This document shows positions 50,247 to 59,084 of a DNA stretch of 64,000 nt, piece after piece (positions within the stretch are counted from its first letter, which is position 1; every line of letters starts with the position of its first letter). The notes beneath the pieces were generated by a model. That model did no database searches. It had not been told where the DNA came from and worked only from the letters and a program-made list of their open reading frames with translations. Source of the DNA: an uncultured Clostridia bacterium (GTDB lineage: Bacteria > Bacillota > Clostridia > UBA1381); assembly GCA_934476075.1 (NCBI GenBank), contig CAKSNH010000009.1, positions 1 to 64,000 on the forward strand, given 5' to 3'. Both the position numbers and the translations under genes were made by a program.

Positions 50247-51215
50247 TTAATATTCACACTTGATTGATACCCAATCTTTTCTCTGCGTCATAACAAGATT
50301 TTTAAATCCGTTTTCCTCCAAAACCGACTTAACCTCGTCCGCTCTGTCGATGATAATTCCCGATGTGATAAATGTTCCGCCCTTTTTGATAAACTCGGTA
50401 ACAACCGGTGCAAATGCAATAATAACATCTGCCACAATATTAGCAACAACCACATCATATTTTTTATCGCCGATTTGATTTTTCAGCTTTTCATCTTCAA
50501 GGATATTCCCTGCAAGCACTCTGTATTTATCTTTATCAACATTATTTCTCTGTGCATTTTCATATGCAATATGCACACAATTCGGGTCAATATCCACCGC
50601 ACTTGCCGACTTCGCACCAAGCATCAATGATATGACAGACAAAATACCGCTTCCGCAGCCTAAATCCAGCATCTCGGTATCTTCCGTAATAACCTTTTCC
50701 AATGACTCAATACATAATTGAGTGGTGTAATGACTTCCCGTACCAAATGTCATACCCGGATTAATATTAAAAACAATACGGTCTGTCGGCTCGGTCAATT
50801 CCTCCCATTCAGGCTTTATTAAAATCTTCTCGCCTATCGGCATTACATGGAAATATTTCTTCCAATTATTCGCCCAATCTTCCTCGGTCAAATTCCCCAA
50901 CGAAATTTCAAGTCTGCCAAATTCGCCGTCTTTGTCATATTCTTTCAATTCTCTCAGCGTATTTTTTATTTCAATAAGCATCTCATGTCCCGACGCATTA
51001 TCGCTGACATACGCTTTCACACAGGTTTCACCGCTCTTTTCCTGTCTTAACTCATCATCTACATAATCCCAATATTGCTTATTGTTTTCCAAAAAATCAA
51101 GAAAATCGCTTTCGTCCTCAATTTCCAATCCCGTAATACCCAACTGATACAATCTTCCGCTTACCGGCTCAATTCCGGCAGTTGTTGTATAAATAGTAAC
51201 CTGCAACCAATCCAT
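50247..51215 (-). CDS. prmA: Ribosomal protein L11 methyltransferase
   Basis: 322 residues. It methylates L11 with S-adenosylmethionine. An N-terminal PrmA substrate domain (LQVTIYTTTAGIEPVSGRLY, LTEEDWANNWKKYFHVMPIG) precedes the Rossmann methyltransferase domain, with the SAM site MLDLGCGSGILSVIS and the NPPY-like VVANIVADVI. PGMTFGTGSHYTTQLC is the family's linker motif. It lies downstream of rpoD past a terminator, on the same strand. Confidence 0.93.
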   Translation of the reverse strand: MDWLQVTIYTTTAGIEPVSGRLYQLGITGLEIEDESDFLDFLENNKQYWDYVDDELRQEKSGETCVKAYVSDNASGHEMLIEIKNTLRELKEYDKDGEFGRLEISLGNLTEEDWANNWKKYFHVMPIGEKILIKPEWEELTEPTDRIVFNINPGMTFGTGSHYTTQLCIESLEKVITEDTEMLDLGCGSGILSVISLMLGAKSASAVDIDPNCVHIAYENAQRNNVDKDKYRVLAGNILEDEKLKNQIGDKKYDVVVANIVADVIIAFAPVVTEFIKKGGTFITSGIIIDRADEVKSVLEENGFKNLVMTQRKDWVSIKCEY

Positions 51216-51251
51216 AAATACATTCCTTTCCCATATAACTAATCAATATGT

Positions 51252-51297
51252 AAAACACACCGCACGGAGTACACAAGTACACCATAACGGTGTGTTA
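51252..51297 (-). terminator. Terminator of rpoD
   Basis: Minus strand AACACACCG, 25-base loop, CGGTGTGTT, followed by a short T stretch, 15 bases past the rpoD stop. Confidence 0.7.
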
Positions 51298-51311
51298 ATC
51301 ATGAATTAATA

Positions 51312-52388
51312 TTAATCCAAATAATCTTTCAATTTTTTACTTCTGCTCGGATGACGTAATTTTCTCAAAGCCTTTGCCTCAATCTGACGAATACGTTCAC
51401 GAGTAACCTTAAATTCTTTCCCCACTTCTTCAAGTGTACGCTGTCTGCCGTCATCAAGACCAAAACGAAGTCTTAATACTTTTTCCTCACGGCTTGTAAG
51501 TGTTTTCAAAACTTCAACCAACTGTTCTTTCAAAAGCACAAAACTTGCGGCATCTGACGGAGCCGGAGCATCATCATCAGGAATAAAGTCACCCAAATGA
51601 CTGTCCTCCTCCTCACCAATCGGAGTTTCAAGCGATACAGGCTCTTGTGAAATTTTTGAAATCTCACGCACCTTGTCGATTGACATATTAAGTTCCTTTG
51701 CCAATTCTTCCAGCGTAGGCTCACGTCCCAATTCCTGCACCAGCTGTCGTGACACTCTGACAAGTTTATTGATGGTTTCCACCATATGCACCGGAATACG
51801 AATAGTTCTTGCCTGGTCGGCAATCGCACGGGTGATAGCTTGTCTTATCCACCAGGTTGCGTAGGTACTGAACTTATAACCCTTTGTATAGTCGAACTTA
51901 TCAACCGCTTTTATAAGTCCCAGATTACCCTCTTGAATAAGGTCAAGGAAAAGCATACCACGTCCGACATAACGCTTGGCAATACTTACAACCAAACGCA
52001 AATTTGCCTCTGCAAGACGTTTTTTCGCCTCATCATCACCCTCTGACATACGTTTTGCCAAATTGGTTTCCTCGTCGGGTGTAAGCAAATTAACCTTACC
52101 GATTTCTTTCAAATACATTTTAACATGGTCGTCAATGCTGATACCTTCCGGAACAGACAAATCTTCAAGTTCCTCTTTTGAAACCTCAATTTCTTCCAAT
52201 TCCTTGTCAAGGTCCTCTACAAGCTCAACGCCCATCTTCTCCAAATTATCATATAACTTTTCAACCTGCTCAGGTGTAATGTCCGTTTCCGAAAGTGCGG
52301 CAATAATCTCCTTAAAGGTCAAAACACCTGTTTTTTTACCTTTTTCCGCTAATTCTTTTACAATAACTTTTTTATCTTTTTCAGCCAT
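51312..52388 (-). CDS. rpoD: Primary sigma factor of RNA polymerase
   Basis: 358 residues, the size of Firmicutes SigA. A short region 1.1 (~20-60), then region 1.2 (DHVKMYLKEIGKVNLL), the core-binding and -10 region 2 (AEANLRLVVSIAKRYVGRGM, FLDLIQEGNLGLIKAVDKFDYTKGYKFSTYATWWIRQAITRA in pieces), regions 3 and the -35-binding HTH of region 4 (TLEEVGKEFKVTRERIRQIE). The start shares a base with the dnaG stop (TAATG). The dgt-dnaG-rpoD order is the usual macromolecular-synthesis arrangement. Confidence 0.97.
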   Translation of the reverse strand: MAEKDKKVIVKELAEKGKKTGVLTFKEIIAALSETDITPEQVEKLYDNLEKMGVELVEDLDKELEEIEVSKEELEDLSVPEGISIDDHVKMYLKEIGKVNLLTPDEETNLAKRMSEGDDEAKKRLAEANLRLVVSIAKRYVGRGMLFLDLIQEGNLGLIKAVDKFDYTKGYKFSTYATWWIRQAITRAIADQARTIRIPVHMVETINKLVRVSRQLVQELGREPTLEELAKELNMSIDKVREISKISQEPVSLETPIGEEEDSHLGDFIPDDDAPAPSDAASFVLLKEQLVEVLKTLTSREEKVLRLRFGLDDGRQRTLEEVGKEFKVTRERIRQIEAKALRKLRHPSRSKKLKDYLD

Positions 52389-54172
52389 TATTTTTCCTCC
52401 CCAAGCATCGTCAATCGCTGTAATAATTCTCGTAATTTTGACGGTTCTTTTTCTGTACTTATTTGTATCTGCAATTTTTCCTTTTGTATTGTCTTTAAAA
52501 GTTCGGCAACCGTTTGTTCATCATCGTCATATACTTCCAAGTTATAGAAAATTTCCGACACCTCTTTAATCTGTTCGCCGACAAAACTCATGAGTATTTT
52601 TGCCGGTTCGGGCACATTGCCGTTCTGCCATGACTGATAGATAAGCTGTGCCAAATGTTTATGTACATCGGTCGAAAAATCATCGGGTGACATTTTCGCC
52701 TCCGCCAATTTAAATAATTTCTTATACTGCACAATCAAATTCAGCAATTTTTTCTCCGCATACAATAACTTATTTGTGTATTGAATGTCTTGTTTTTCCG
52801 TATTGGTTCTGTTTTGATTTAACGCAGTATTTTGATATGATCTGAACGTTCTGCTGTTCACATTTTTTGCACTGCCCTTTTTATAAGCGGCATAAATAGC
52901 GTCACTGCTCACCTCTGTTTCGGCAGAAAGCTTTTTGATATATGCGTCAACTTCCACACTGTCCTTTACGCTCACCAACGATTGAGCCGCCTCATTGACG
53001 AATTTTATTTTCCCGTCGGTGGTTGTCAAATCGTTTTTGTTTTTAATAAGCGTTATTTTAAATTCCGTTGACGGCACGGCATTTTTCACAATTTGCCTAA
53101 ACATTTCCACACCGTTCGCCTTGATATATTCATCAGGGTCTTTTGCTCCGACCATTTTTATAACACGGGATTTTCCGCCCACACTGTTTATAATATCTAT
53201 TGCACGCAAAATTGCTTTCTGCCCCGCCTCATCACTGTCGTAGCAAAGCAAAATTTCCGAGCAGTATTTCAAAAGCAGCTTGGCTTGATTTTCCGTGAGA
53301 GCCGTACCCAATGTAGCTACAATATTTTTTACTCCGGCTTGATATACGGAAATAACGTCCATATATCCTTCCGCCAAAATCATTTCATTTACTTTTTCTC
53401 TCTTTGCAAGGTTAAGTGAAAACAAATTTCTGCCCTTGCTGAAAACAGGTGTTTCGGAACTGTTTAAATATTTCGGCGGCTTAAAACCATTGTGTTCAAC
53501 CGCATCACCGATAATTCTTCCACCAAATCCGATAACGTTGCCCCGAAGGTCAATTATAGGAAACATAACTCTGTTTCTGAACTTATCGTATACCTTGTCG
53601 TCACGTTTTACGACCAGTCCGGCTTCTATAATATCGCTGATGTTATACCCTTTTTCGGTCAAATGGTTAAGCAGTGCGTTGTAACTGTCGGGAGCATAAC
53701 CCAATCCGTATGTCACAATAGTATGCACCGATATTTTTCGGCTTAAAAAGTACTGTCTTGCAATTTCGCTTTCGGGACTTTTCACCAAAGTATCATAGAA
53801 AAATCGTGCGGCAATTTTATTCATCTGATATATAAGCTGCTTTTTCTCATAAGCCTTATTGTTCGCTGCCACATTTTCTTCTTTTAGAATAATACCCGCC
53901 CGGTCTGCCAAAACCTGCAAAGCCTCCACAAAATCAAGATTTTCCATACGCATAACAAACTGAACAAGATTACCGCTTGCTCCGCAGCCAAAGCAGTGGA
54001 ATAACTGTTTATCCTGACTTACATGAAATGACGGACTTTTTTCGTGATGAAAAGGGCAAAGTCCGCTGTAATCCCTACCCGATTTTTTCAGATTAACATA
54101 TTGAGATACATAATCCACAATATCATTCTCCGAAAAAACCTCATTTACGGTTTCATCTGAATAATACGGCAA
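52388..54172 (-). CDS. dnaG: DNA primase
   Basis: About 594 residues starting at TTG 54172 (PYYSDETVNEVFSENDIVDY), ten bases after GGAG; the frame is open to an ATG at 54208, but that would bury the ribosome binding site. Domains in order: CHC2 zinc finger (CPFHHEKSPSFHVS, LFHCFGCGASGN), catalytic core with TOPRIM (LAEGYMDVISVYQAGVKN, LCYDSDEAG), and a C-terminal DnaB-helicase-binding region (~430 on). It makes RNA primers for replication. It is directly coupled to rpoD. Confidence 0.93.
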   Translation of the reverse strand: MPYYSDETVNEVFSENDIVDYVSQYVNLKKSGRDYSGLCPFHHEKSPSFHVSQDKQLFHCFGCGASGNLVQFVMRMENLDFVEALQVLADRAGIILKEENVAANNKAYEKKQLIYQMNKIAARFFYDTLVKSPESEIARQYFLSRKISVHTIVTYGLGYAPDSYNALLNHLTEKGYNISDIIEAGLVVKRDDKVYDKFRNRVMFPIIDLRGNVIGFGGRIIGDAVEHNGFKPPKYLNSSETPVFSKGRNLFSLNLAKREKVNEMILAEGYMDVISVYQAGVKNIVATLGTALTENQAKLLLKYCSEILLCYDSDEAGQKAILRAIDIINSVGGKSRVIKMVGAKDPDEYIKANGVEMFRQIVKNAVPSTEFKITLIKNKNDLTTTDGKIKFVNEAAQSLVSVKDSVEVDAYIKKLSAETEVSSDAIYAAYKKGSAKNVNSRTFRSYQNTALNQNRTNTEKQDIQYTNKLLYAEKKLLNLIVQYKKLFKLAEAKMSPDDFSTDVHKHLAQLIYQSWQNGNVPEPAKILMSFVGEQIKEVSEIFYNLEVYDDDEQTVAELLKTIQKEKLQIQISTEKEPSKLRELLQRLTMLGEEK

Positions 54173-54347
54173 AATACATTCTCTCCATTTAAAATAATTA
54201 TAACCCATTTAGAGGTTTACTATAATATTTTCGACAAAAATGCGATAAATCCTTTAATAATTTTAAATTTTAACGTTTTACACAGTAAATCATATAAAAA
54301 CAAACAATCCTTTATACATTTTAGCCCAAAAAACATATCTTTATTCA

Positions 54348-55349
54348 TTATAATTTTGCCCATCTTTTCGGCACAAAAAGCTCGTTAAAGATATATATTG
54401 CATAAACGTCGCTCATTCCGGCAATATAATCGCAAACTACACGTTGTATATCGTAAGTTTTCAAAAAAGCTTGACTCTCCCTCGGCAATTTTTTCGGATT
54501 TTTTGTAAAATAATTAAACATCTCCGTCAAAATGTGCCGAGCCTTTATCTCCTCCTTCTTCGCTTTCGAGCCGATATATACGTTGTCAAACATGAATTTT
54601 CTCAGTTCCATCATCGCCGAATATATATCGGGCGACATCTTAATATCCGCACAGTCCATGCTGTTTTTGACAACATCACGAATAAGCGTATCCACACGTT
54701 TTGAATTTGTGTTGCCCAAAATATCCGTACAATTTTTCGGCAAATCCGCCTCTTTAATAATACCGCCCCGAATTGCATCATCAATATCATGATTTATATA
54801 TGCAAATCTGTCGGCAAACTTGATAACTCTGCCCTCCAAAGTTTCGGCAATATGCTCCCCCGTATGCTTTACAATTCCGTCACGAACTTCATATGTAAGA
54901 TTTATCCCTTTTCCGTTTTCCAAAATATCTACCACACGCAGACTCTGTTCATAATGATGAAATCCGCCGACGCACAATTCATTCAATATATCTTCGCCCG
55001 AATGTCCGAACGGCGTATGTCCCAAATCATGCCCGAATGCGATAGCCTCTGTCAAATCCTCGTTTAGACGTAATGCCCTTGCAATAGTTCTTGCAATCTG
55101 CATAACTTCAAGCGTATGAGTAAGACGAGTTCGATAATGGTCACCCTCAGGAGTAATAAACACCTGCGTCTTATGTTTGAGTCTGCGGAAAGCCTTTGAA
55201 TGAATAATTCTGTCACGGTCACGCTGAAAATCAGTGCGTATATCACATTTTGGTTCTTCAATCCGTCTGCCCCGTGTATTTGCCGACAACGTTGCATATT
55301 TATTCAAAGTCTTTCTCTCAATATCTTCCGTTATCTCACGAATATTCAT
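54348..55349 (-). CDS. dgt: Deoxyguanosinetriphosphate triphosphohydrolase-like HD protein
   Basis: 333 residues. The HD phosphohydrolase motif appears as KAFRRLKHKTQVF, YRTRLTHTLEVMQIARTIAR and GHDLGHTPFGHSGEDIL, with a later FADRFAYINHDIDDA. The family splits dNTPs to nucleoside and triphosphate. ATG 55349 follows AAGGAGA. A 139-base gap with no visible terminator separates it from dnaG, and the neighbourhood (dgt-dnaG-rpoD) recurs across Clostridia. Confidence 0.9.
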   Translation of the reverse strand: MNIREITEDIERKTLNKYATLSANTRGRRIEEPKCDIRTDFQRDRDRIIHSKAFRRLKHKTQVFITPEGDHYRTRLTHTLEVMQIARTIARALRLNEDLTEAIAFGHDLGHTPFGHSGEDILNELCVGGFHHYEQSLRVVDILENGKGINLTYEVRDGIVKHTGEHIAETLEGRVIKFADRFAYINHDIDDAIRGGIIKEADLPKNCTDILGNTNSKRVDTLIRDVVKNSMDCADIKMSPDIYSAMMELRKFMFDNVYIGSKAKKEEIKARHILTEMFNYFTKNPKKLPRESQAFLKTYDIQRVVCDYIAGMSDVYAIYIFNELFVPKRWAKL

Positions 55350-55385
55350 TCAAATCACTCTCCTTTTTTGATTATGTACCAATAC

Positions 55386-55961
55386 TTATTTTGACAATTC
55401 TGTTATAATTCTGTCTGCCAATACTTTGCAGCAGTTGTTTGCATATTCGTCACTTTCCGCCGGTTTTTGTGCCGATACACCAAAGTGACCCGCACCCAGA
55501 GCACTGCTGTTTCCCACCAAAGTCATGCCCTCAACCAATGCACATGAATGAATTGCCTCCAAAGTACGTTCCTGACCGCCGTATTTCGACGCACCGACCG
55601 TAACCGCCGCCATAGGCTTGCCAAACCACGCCTTTTCCGCACGGAGTGCCCTTGTTTTATCGAAAAGACATTTTAACTGTGCCGTCATTGAACCGAAGTA
55701 TACGGGACTTCCGAACAGAATAAAATCTGCTTTCTTGCTTTTTTCAAATAACTCATCAAGCTTTGTATCCTTGTAACACTGCTTTGTGCACGGTGTTGAA
55801 CATGATACGCAAAACGGAGTTTTAGCATCTGAAATTGCATCGTGAACGCTCAATATTTCTGTTTCCGCACCCTTTTCTTTGCAATATTCCAACACCTTAT
55901 TCAGCAAATATGCCGTATTCCCATTTTTGTTGTGACTTCCGTTTAACGCTAAAATATACAT
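55386..55961 (-). CDS. Flavodoxin-fold NADPH-dependent FMN reductase
   Basis: 191 residues from ATG 55961; the ATG four codons earlier sits on top of the AAAAGG. The start MYILALNGSHNKNGNTAYLL gives the FMN phosphate loop (GSHNKNGNT), and FGSPVYFGSMTAQLKCLFDR-like residues (FILFGSPVYFGSM) form the second flavin contact. A cysteine cluster (CVSCSTPCTKQC) near 55-68 is typical of the iron-sulfur-flavoprotein-like branch. It probably reduces flavin or small quinone-like substrates; the substrate is unknown. Gap of 36 bases to dgt downstream. Confidence 0.85.
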   Translation of the reverse strand: MYILALNGSHNKNGNTAYLLNKVLEYCKEKGAETEILSVHDAISDAKTPFCVSCSTPCTKQCYKDTKLDELFEKSKKADFILFGSPVYFGSMTAQLKCLFDKTRALRAEKAWFGKPMAAVTVGASKYGGQERTLEAIHSCALVEGMTLVGNSSALGAGHFGVSAQKPAESDEYANNCCKVLADRIITELSK

Positions 55962-56054
55962 TATAAATCCCATCCTTTTATGCTATATTTATTTTATTTC
56001 GACAAAAACTTTTCAAATCCTTTATTTTGTCAAAAAAAATAATTCAGAACCGAC

Positions 56055-56078
56055 AAAACACACCCGATGGGTGTGTTT
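56055..56078 (-). terminator. Terminator of the pyrimidine operon
   Basis: Minus strand AAACACACCC, three-base loop, GGGTGTGTTT, then T-rich sequence, 14 bases past the last gene. Confidence 0.8.
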
Positions 56079-56091
56079 CATTAGTAATTCA

Positions 56092-56451
56092 TTACTGCTC
56101 TTTAATTTTATTATATTCTTTCATATCCCGAATAATTCGCTTATAAAACCTAACCTGCCACAAATCAGACAAACCAAGCCGTTCCGACATCATTATTTTA
56201 TATCTTTGTACGGATTTTGCTATAATCTGTTCGGGCTTAACCTCTGAATATGACAATTTGCAAACATTATCCCGATTAATAACATTAACCAAAATATACA
56301 CCATATTCGCTCTGACTCCGCAATCCGTAACACGCACATTACGCATAGTTCCGAACACCGATTTTATACATTCCGAATTAATCTTTTCGATATTTTCTAT
56401 CCCGTCAAATATGTTTGATTTGTCACGGGTAAATATTTCTATCAAATACAT
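56092..56451 (-). CDS. Small protein related to REP-associated (Y1) transposases, active site lost
   Basis: 119 residues from ATG 56451, one base after the pyrD stop. The beginning YLIEIFTRDKSNIFDG, the middle CGVRANMVYILVNV and the end DLWQVRFYKRIIRDMKEYNK follow the order of Y1/TnpA-REP transposases (YHVT.RT..., MPNHVHLIV, LWQR.FYDHIIR...Y). The HUH pair is replaced: the position of PNHVH reads ANMVY, so no catalytic histidines remain. It is translationally linked to the pyrimidine operon and ends at its terminator. A domesticated nucleic acid-binding role is possible but is inference; a diverged relic is the alternative. Confidence 0.5.
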   Translation of the reverse strand: MYLIEIFTRDKSNIFDGIENIEKINSECIKSVFGTMRNVRVTDCGVRANMVYILVNVINRDNVCKLSYSEVKPEQIIAKSVQRYKIMMSERLGLSDLWQVRFYKRIIRDMKEYNKIKEQ

Positions 56452-56452
56452 A

Positions 56453-57367
56453 TCAGCCGTTAAGAACCACTTTGCCGATAATATCATTAATATCTTCAAT
56501 GTTGTGACGTGACATATACTTTTGTATGCCGTCCTTCACGTCAAGCACCAAATCAGGTTTTACAAACAATCCCGTACCCAATGCAACCACGCTCGCACCT
56601 GCAAGCATAAATTCAATCACATCATCGCCCGACATCACACCGCCCATACCTATAACAGGCAATTTAACCGCATTCGCCACCTGATACACCATTTTTACGG
56701 CAACAGGCTTAACGCACGGCCCTGAAAGACCGCCCATATTGTTTGCCAAAATAGGTTTTCTCGAATGAATATCAATCGACATACCAAGCAATGTGTTAAT
56801 CAATGATACAGAATCCGCACCGCCCGCCTCAGCAGCCTTTGCAATATCTGTTATTGACGTAACATTCGGCGACAGTTTAACTATAATAGGCTTTTTCGCA
56901 TATTTCTTAACTTCCGATGTCAAATGTTCAACTGTTTTCGGGTCAGTGCCGAAAGCCAATCCGCCATGCTTTACATTCGGACAAGATACATTAAGCTCTA
57001 TCATTGCAACATCTGTATCCGACAATATTTCTACCATTTCACAGTATTCTTCAACCGTATTTCCCGAAATATTTGTAATAATATTTGTGCCGACATTTTT
57101 CAGTTCCGGCATATCATGTTCAACAAAATATTTAACACCCGGATTTTGAAGACCCACGCTGTTTAGTATACCGCTTGGAGTTTCGGCAATTCTCGGCGGT
57201 TTGTTTCCGGCTCTCGGAGCAAGAGTCAAACCCTTAACCGTTATACCGCCGTACTCGCTAAGGTCGGCATATTCGCCGAATTCAGCACCAAAACCAAATG
57301 TACCCGATGCAGTAATAATCGGATTTTTAAATTCAACACCGCATATATTCACTTTTGTATTAGTCAT
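56453..57367 (-). CDS. pyrD: Dihydroorotate dehydrogenase, catalytic subunit (type 1B)
   Basis: 304 residues. It oxidises dihydroorotate to orotate with FMN. Motifs: PIITASGTFGFGAEF, the active-site cysteine segment IELNVSCPNVKHGG, IVKLSPNVT and the FMN phosphate-binding IGMGGVMSGDDVIEFMLAGA. With PyrK it passes electrons to NAD+. It overlaps pyrK by eight bases. Confidence 0.95.
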   Translation of the reverse strand: MTNTKVNICGVEFKNPIITASGTFGFGAEFGEYADLSEYGGITVKGLTLAPRAGNKPPRIAETPSGILNSVGLQNPGVKYFVEHDMPELKNVGTNIITNISGNTVEEYCEMVEILSDTDVAMIELNVSCPNVKHGGLAFGTDPKTVEHLTSEVKKYAKKPIIVKLSPNVTSITDIAKAAEAGGADSVSLINTLLGMSIDIHSRKPILANNMGGLSGPCVKPVAVKMVYQVANAVKLPVIGMGGVMSGDDVIEFMLAGASVVALGTGLFVKPDLVLDVKDGIQKYMSRHNIEDINDIIGKVVLNG

Positions 57368-58124
57368 TTAAAGTCACCTCGTCTGCCCAGAATACCGGTC
57401 CGTCCTTGCACACCTTAGCATACTTTTCCGTACCTTCAAGTTTTGTTTCGCACGAACATACCAAACAAGCACCTATACCGCAGCCCATACGCTGTTCAAG
57501 AGATATTTGGCACTTTACGCCGGCATCTTCGGCAATTTTCTTAACCGCTCTGAGCATAGGCATCGGACCGCATGAATATATCATATCACAACTATTTTCA
57601 GCCAAATGTTTCTTTAACAATTCAACCGCAAAGCCGTTATAACCGTATGTTCCGTCATCGGTTGCAATTACGGTATTCGGAGCAATCGCCTTAAACTCGT
57701 CCTCCATCACAACTCTGTCCTTACTTCTGAATCCCAAAAATACGGTTGGATTATCAAGCTGTTTGGTCAAATTAAACAACGGAAATACACCGATTCCGCC
57801 GCCGATAACAACGGTATTTTTATAATCTCCCAGCTTAAATCCGTTCCCCAAAGGGCCGAGTACGTCTATTGTTTCTCCGACCTTTGTTTCGGCAAGCTCC
57901 GTTGTACCTTTTCCCTTTACTTCAAATATAAAACGCACAACATCTTCGGTCACGTCGCAAATGCTTATAGGTCGGCGAAGTAAACTTCCCTTTCCGCAGT
58001 TGATATGTAAGAACTGACCGCATGATGTTGCTTTTGCAATCTCACTGCTTTTTATTCTAAAATCAAAAATTCCGTCAGCAAGCTCATTTTTCTCCGCAAG
58101 CTCACATTGATATATTTTTTTCAT
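57360..58124 (-). CDS. pyrK: Dihydroorotate dehydrogenase, electron-transfer subunit
   Basis: 254 residues. FAD/NAD-binding ferredoxin-reductase fold: LRRPISICDV (FAD), VVIGGGIGVFPLFNL (NAD). The 2Fe-2S cluster is bound by the cysteines of GCGIGACLVCSCET and YAKVCKDGPVF. It makes PyrD NAD-dependent. RBS AGGAGG precedes the ATG. Confidence 0.95.
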   Translation of the reverse strand: MKKIYQCELAEKNELADGIFDFRIKSSEIAKATSCGQFLHINCGKGSLLRRPISICDVTEDVVRFIFEVKGKGTTELAETKVGETIDVLGPLGNGFKLGDYKNTVVIGGGIGVFPLFNLTKQLDNPTVFLGFRSKDRVVMEDEFKAIAPNTVIATDDGTYGYNGFAVELLKKHLAENSCDMIYSCGPMPMLRAVKKIAEDAGVKCQISLEQRMGCGIGACLVCSCETKLEGTEKYAKVCKDGPVFWADEVTLND

Positions 58125-58150
58125 TTACTTCCTCCATAGCTTTAAATGTA

Positions 58151-59065
58151 TTACAGGATACTGCAAAGTTCCTCTTTCATGCGAAAAGCCTCAACTCTTG
58201 CAGCCTCTGCAAACTGTTCTTCTTTCCAGTCGCCTTTTTTATATGCACACATAATTCCTCTTGACGAATTTACGATAGCACCCAATCCGTCATCATTAAA
58301 GCTCTTTGCAACATCTTTTGCATTACCGCCCTGTGCACCGTATCCCGGTACAAGGAAATATGCATTCGGCATAAGTTTTCTAAGTACTTCCGCCTGTTCC
58401 GGATAAGTCGCACCGACAACAGCACCAACCGAAGAATATCCGCTTTCGCCGATAACATCTGCTCCCCATGTATTTACAAGTTCGGCTACCTTTTCATATA
58501 TATGCTTGTCGCCGACCATCAAATCCTGCAATTCGCCCGATGACGGATTAGATGTTTTCACAAGTGCAAAAATGCTCTTTCCGTATTCCTTACAATCCTT
58601 TATAAACGGAGCAACACCGTCAGTTCCCAAGTATGGATTTACCGTTACACAGTCAACAGGATTTGCGTCAAACCATTCACCGTCAACCTCAACCTTACCC
58701 AAATATGCTTTTGAATATGCCTCCGCAGTAGAACCGATGTCGTTTCTCTTAACATCAAGAATGACATACAATCCCTTTTCCTTTGCATAAGAGATAGTTC
58801 TCGCCAATACTTCCTCACCTGCCAAGCCATACATCTCGTAATATGCCGACTGCGGTTTTACGGCAGGAACTATGTCATACAGTGCGTCTATAAGTCCCTT
58901 GTTAAATTCCCAGATAGCCTCTGTCGCACCCTTTATATTTTTTCCATAAACAGAATATGCTTTTCTGCGGATATATTCCGGCACATAATCCACTTTCGGG
59001 TCAAGTCCCGCAACCGACGGGTTTGATTTTTCTTTAATCTTCTTTATCAAAACATCTACTGACAT
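58151..59065 (-). CDS. pyrF: Orotidine 5'-phosphate decarboxylase
   Basis: 304 residues from ATG 59065, seven bases after AAGGAG. Last step to UMP. This is the longer (type 2) bacterial form: SVAGLDPKVDYVPEYI, the catalytic-loop DVKRNDIGSTAEAYSKAYLG, VTVNPYLGTDGVAPF, and VPGYGAQGG / NSSRGIMCAY for phosphate binding. It lies 19 bases after pyrC. Confidence 0.95.
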   Translation of the reverse strand: MSVDVLIKKIKEKSNPSVAGLDPKVDYVPEYIRRKAYSVYGKNIKGATEAIWEFNKGLIDALYDIVPAVKPQSAYYEMYGLAGEEVLARTISYAKEKGLYVILDVKRNDIGSTAEAYSKAYLGKVEVDGEWFDANPVDCVTVNPYLGTDGVAPFIKDCKEYGKSIFALVKTSNPSSGELQDLMVGDKHIYEKVAELVNTWGADVIGESGYSSVGAVVGATYPEQAEVLRKLMPNAYFLVPGYGAQGGNAKDVAKSFNDDGLGAIVNSSRGIMCAYKKGDWKEEQFAEAARVEAFRMKEELCSIL

Positions 59066-59084
59066 ATTATTTCTCCTTAATATT

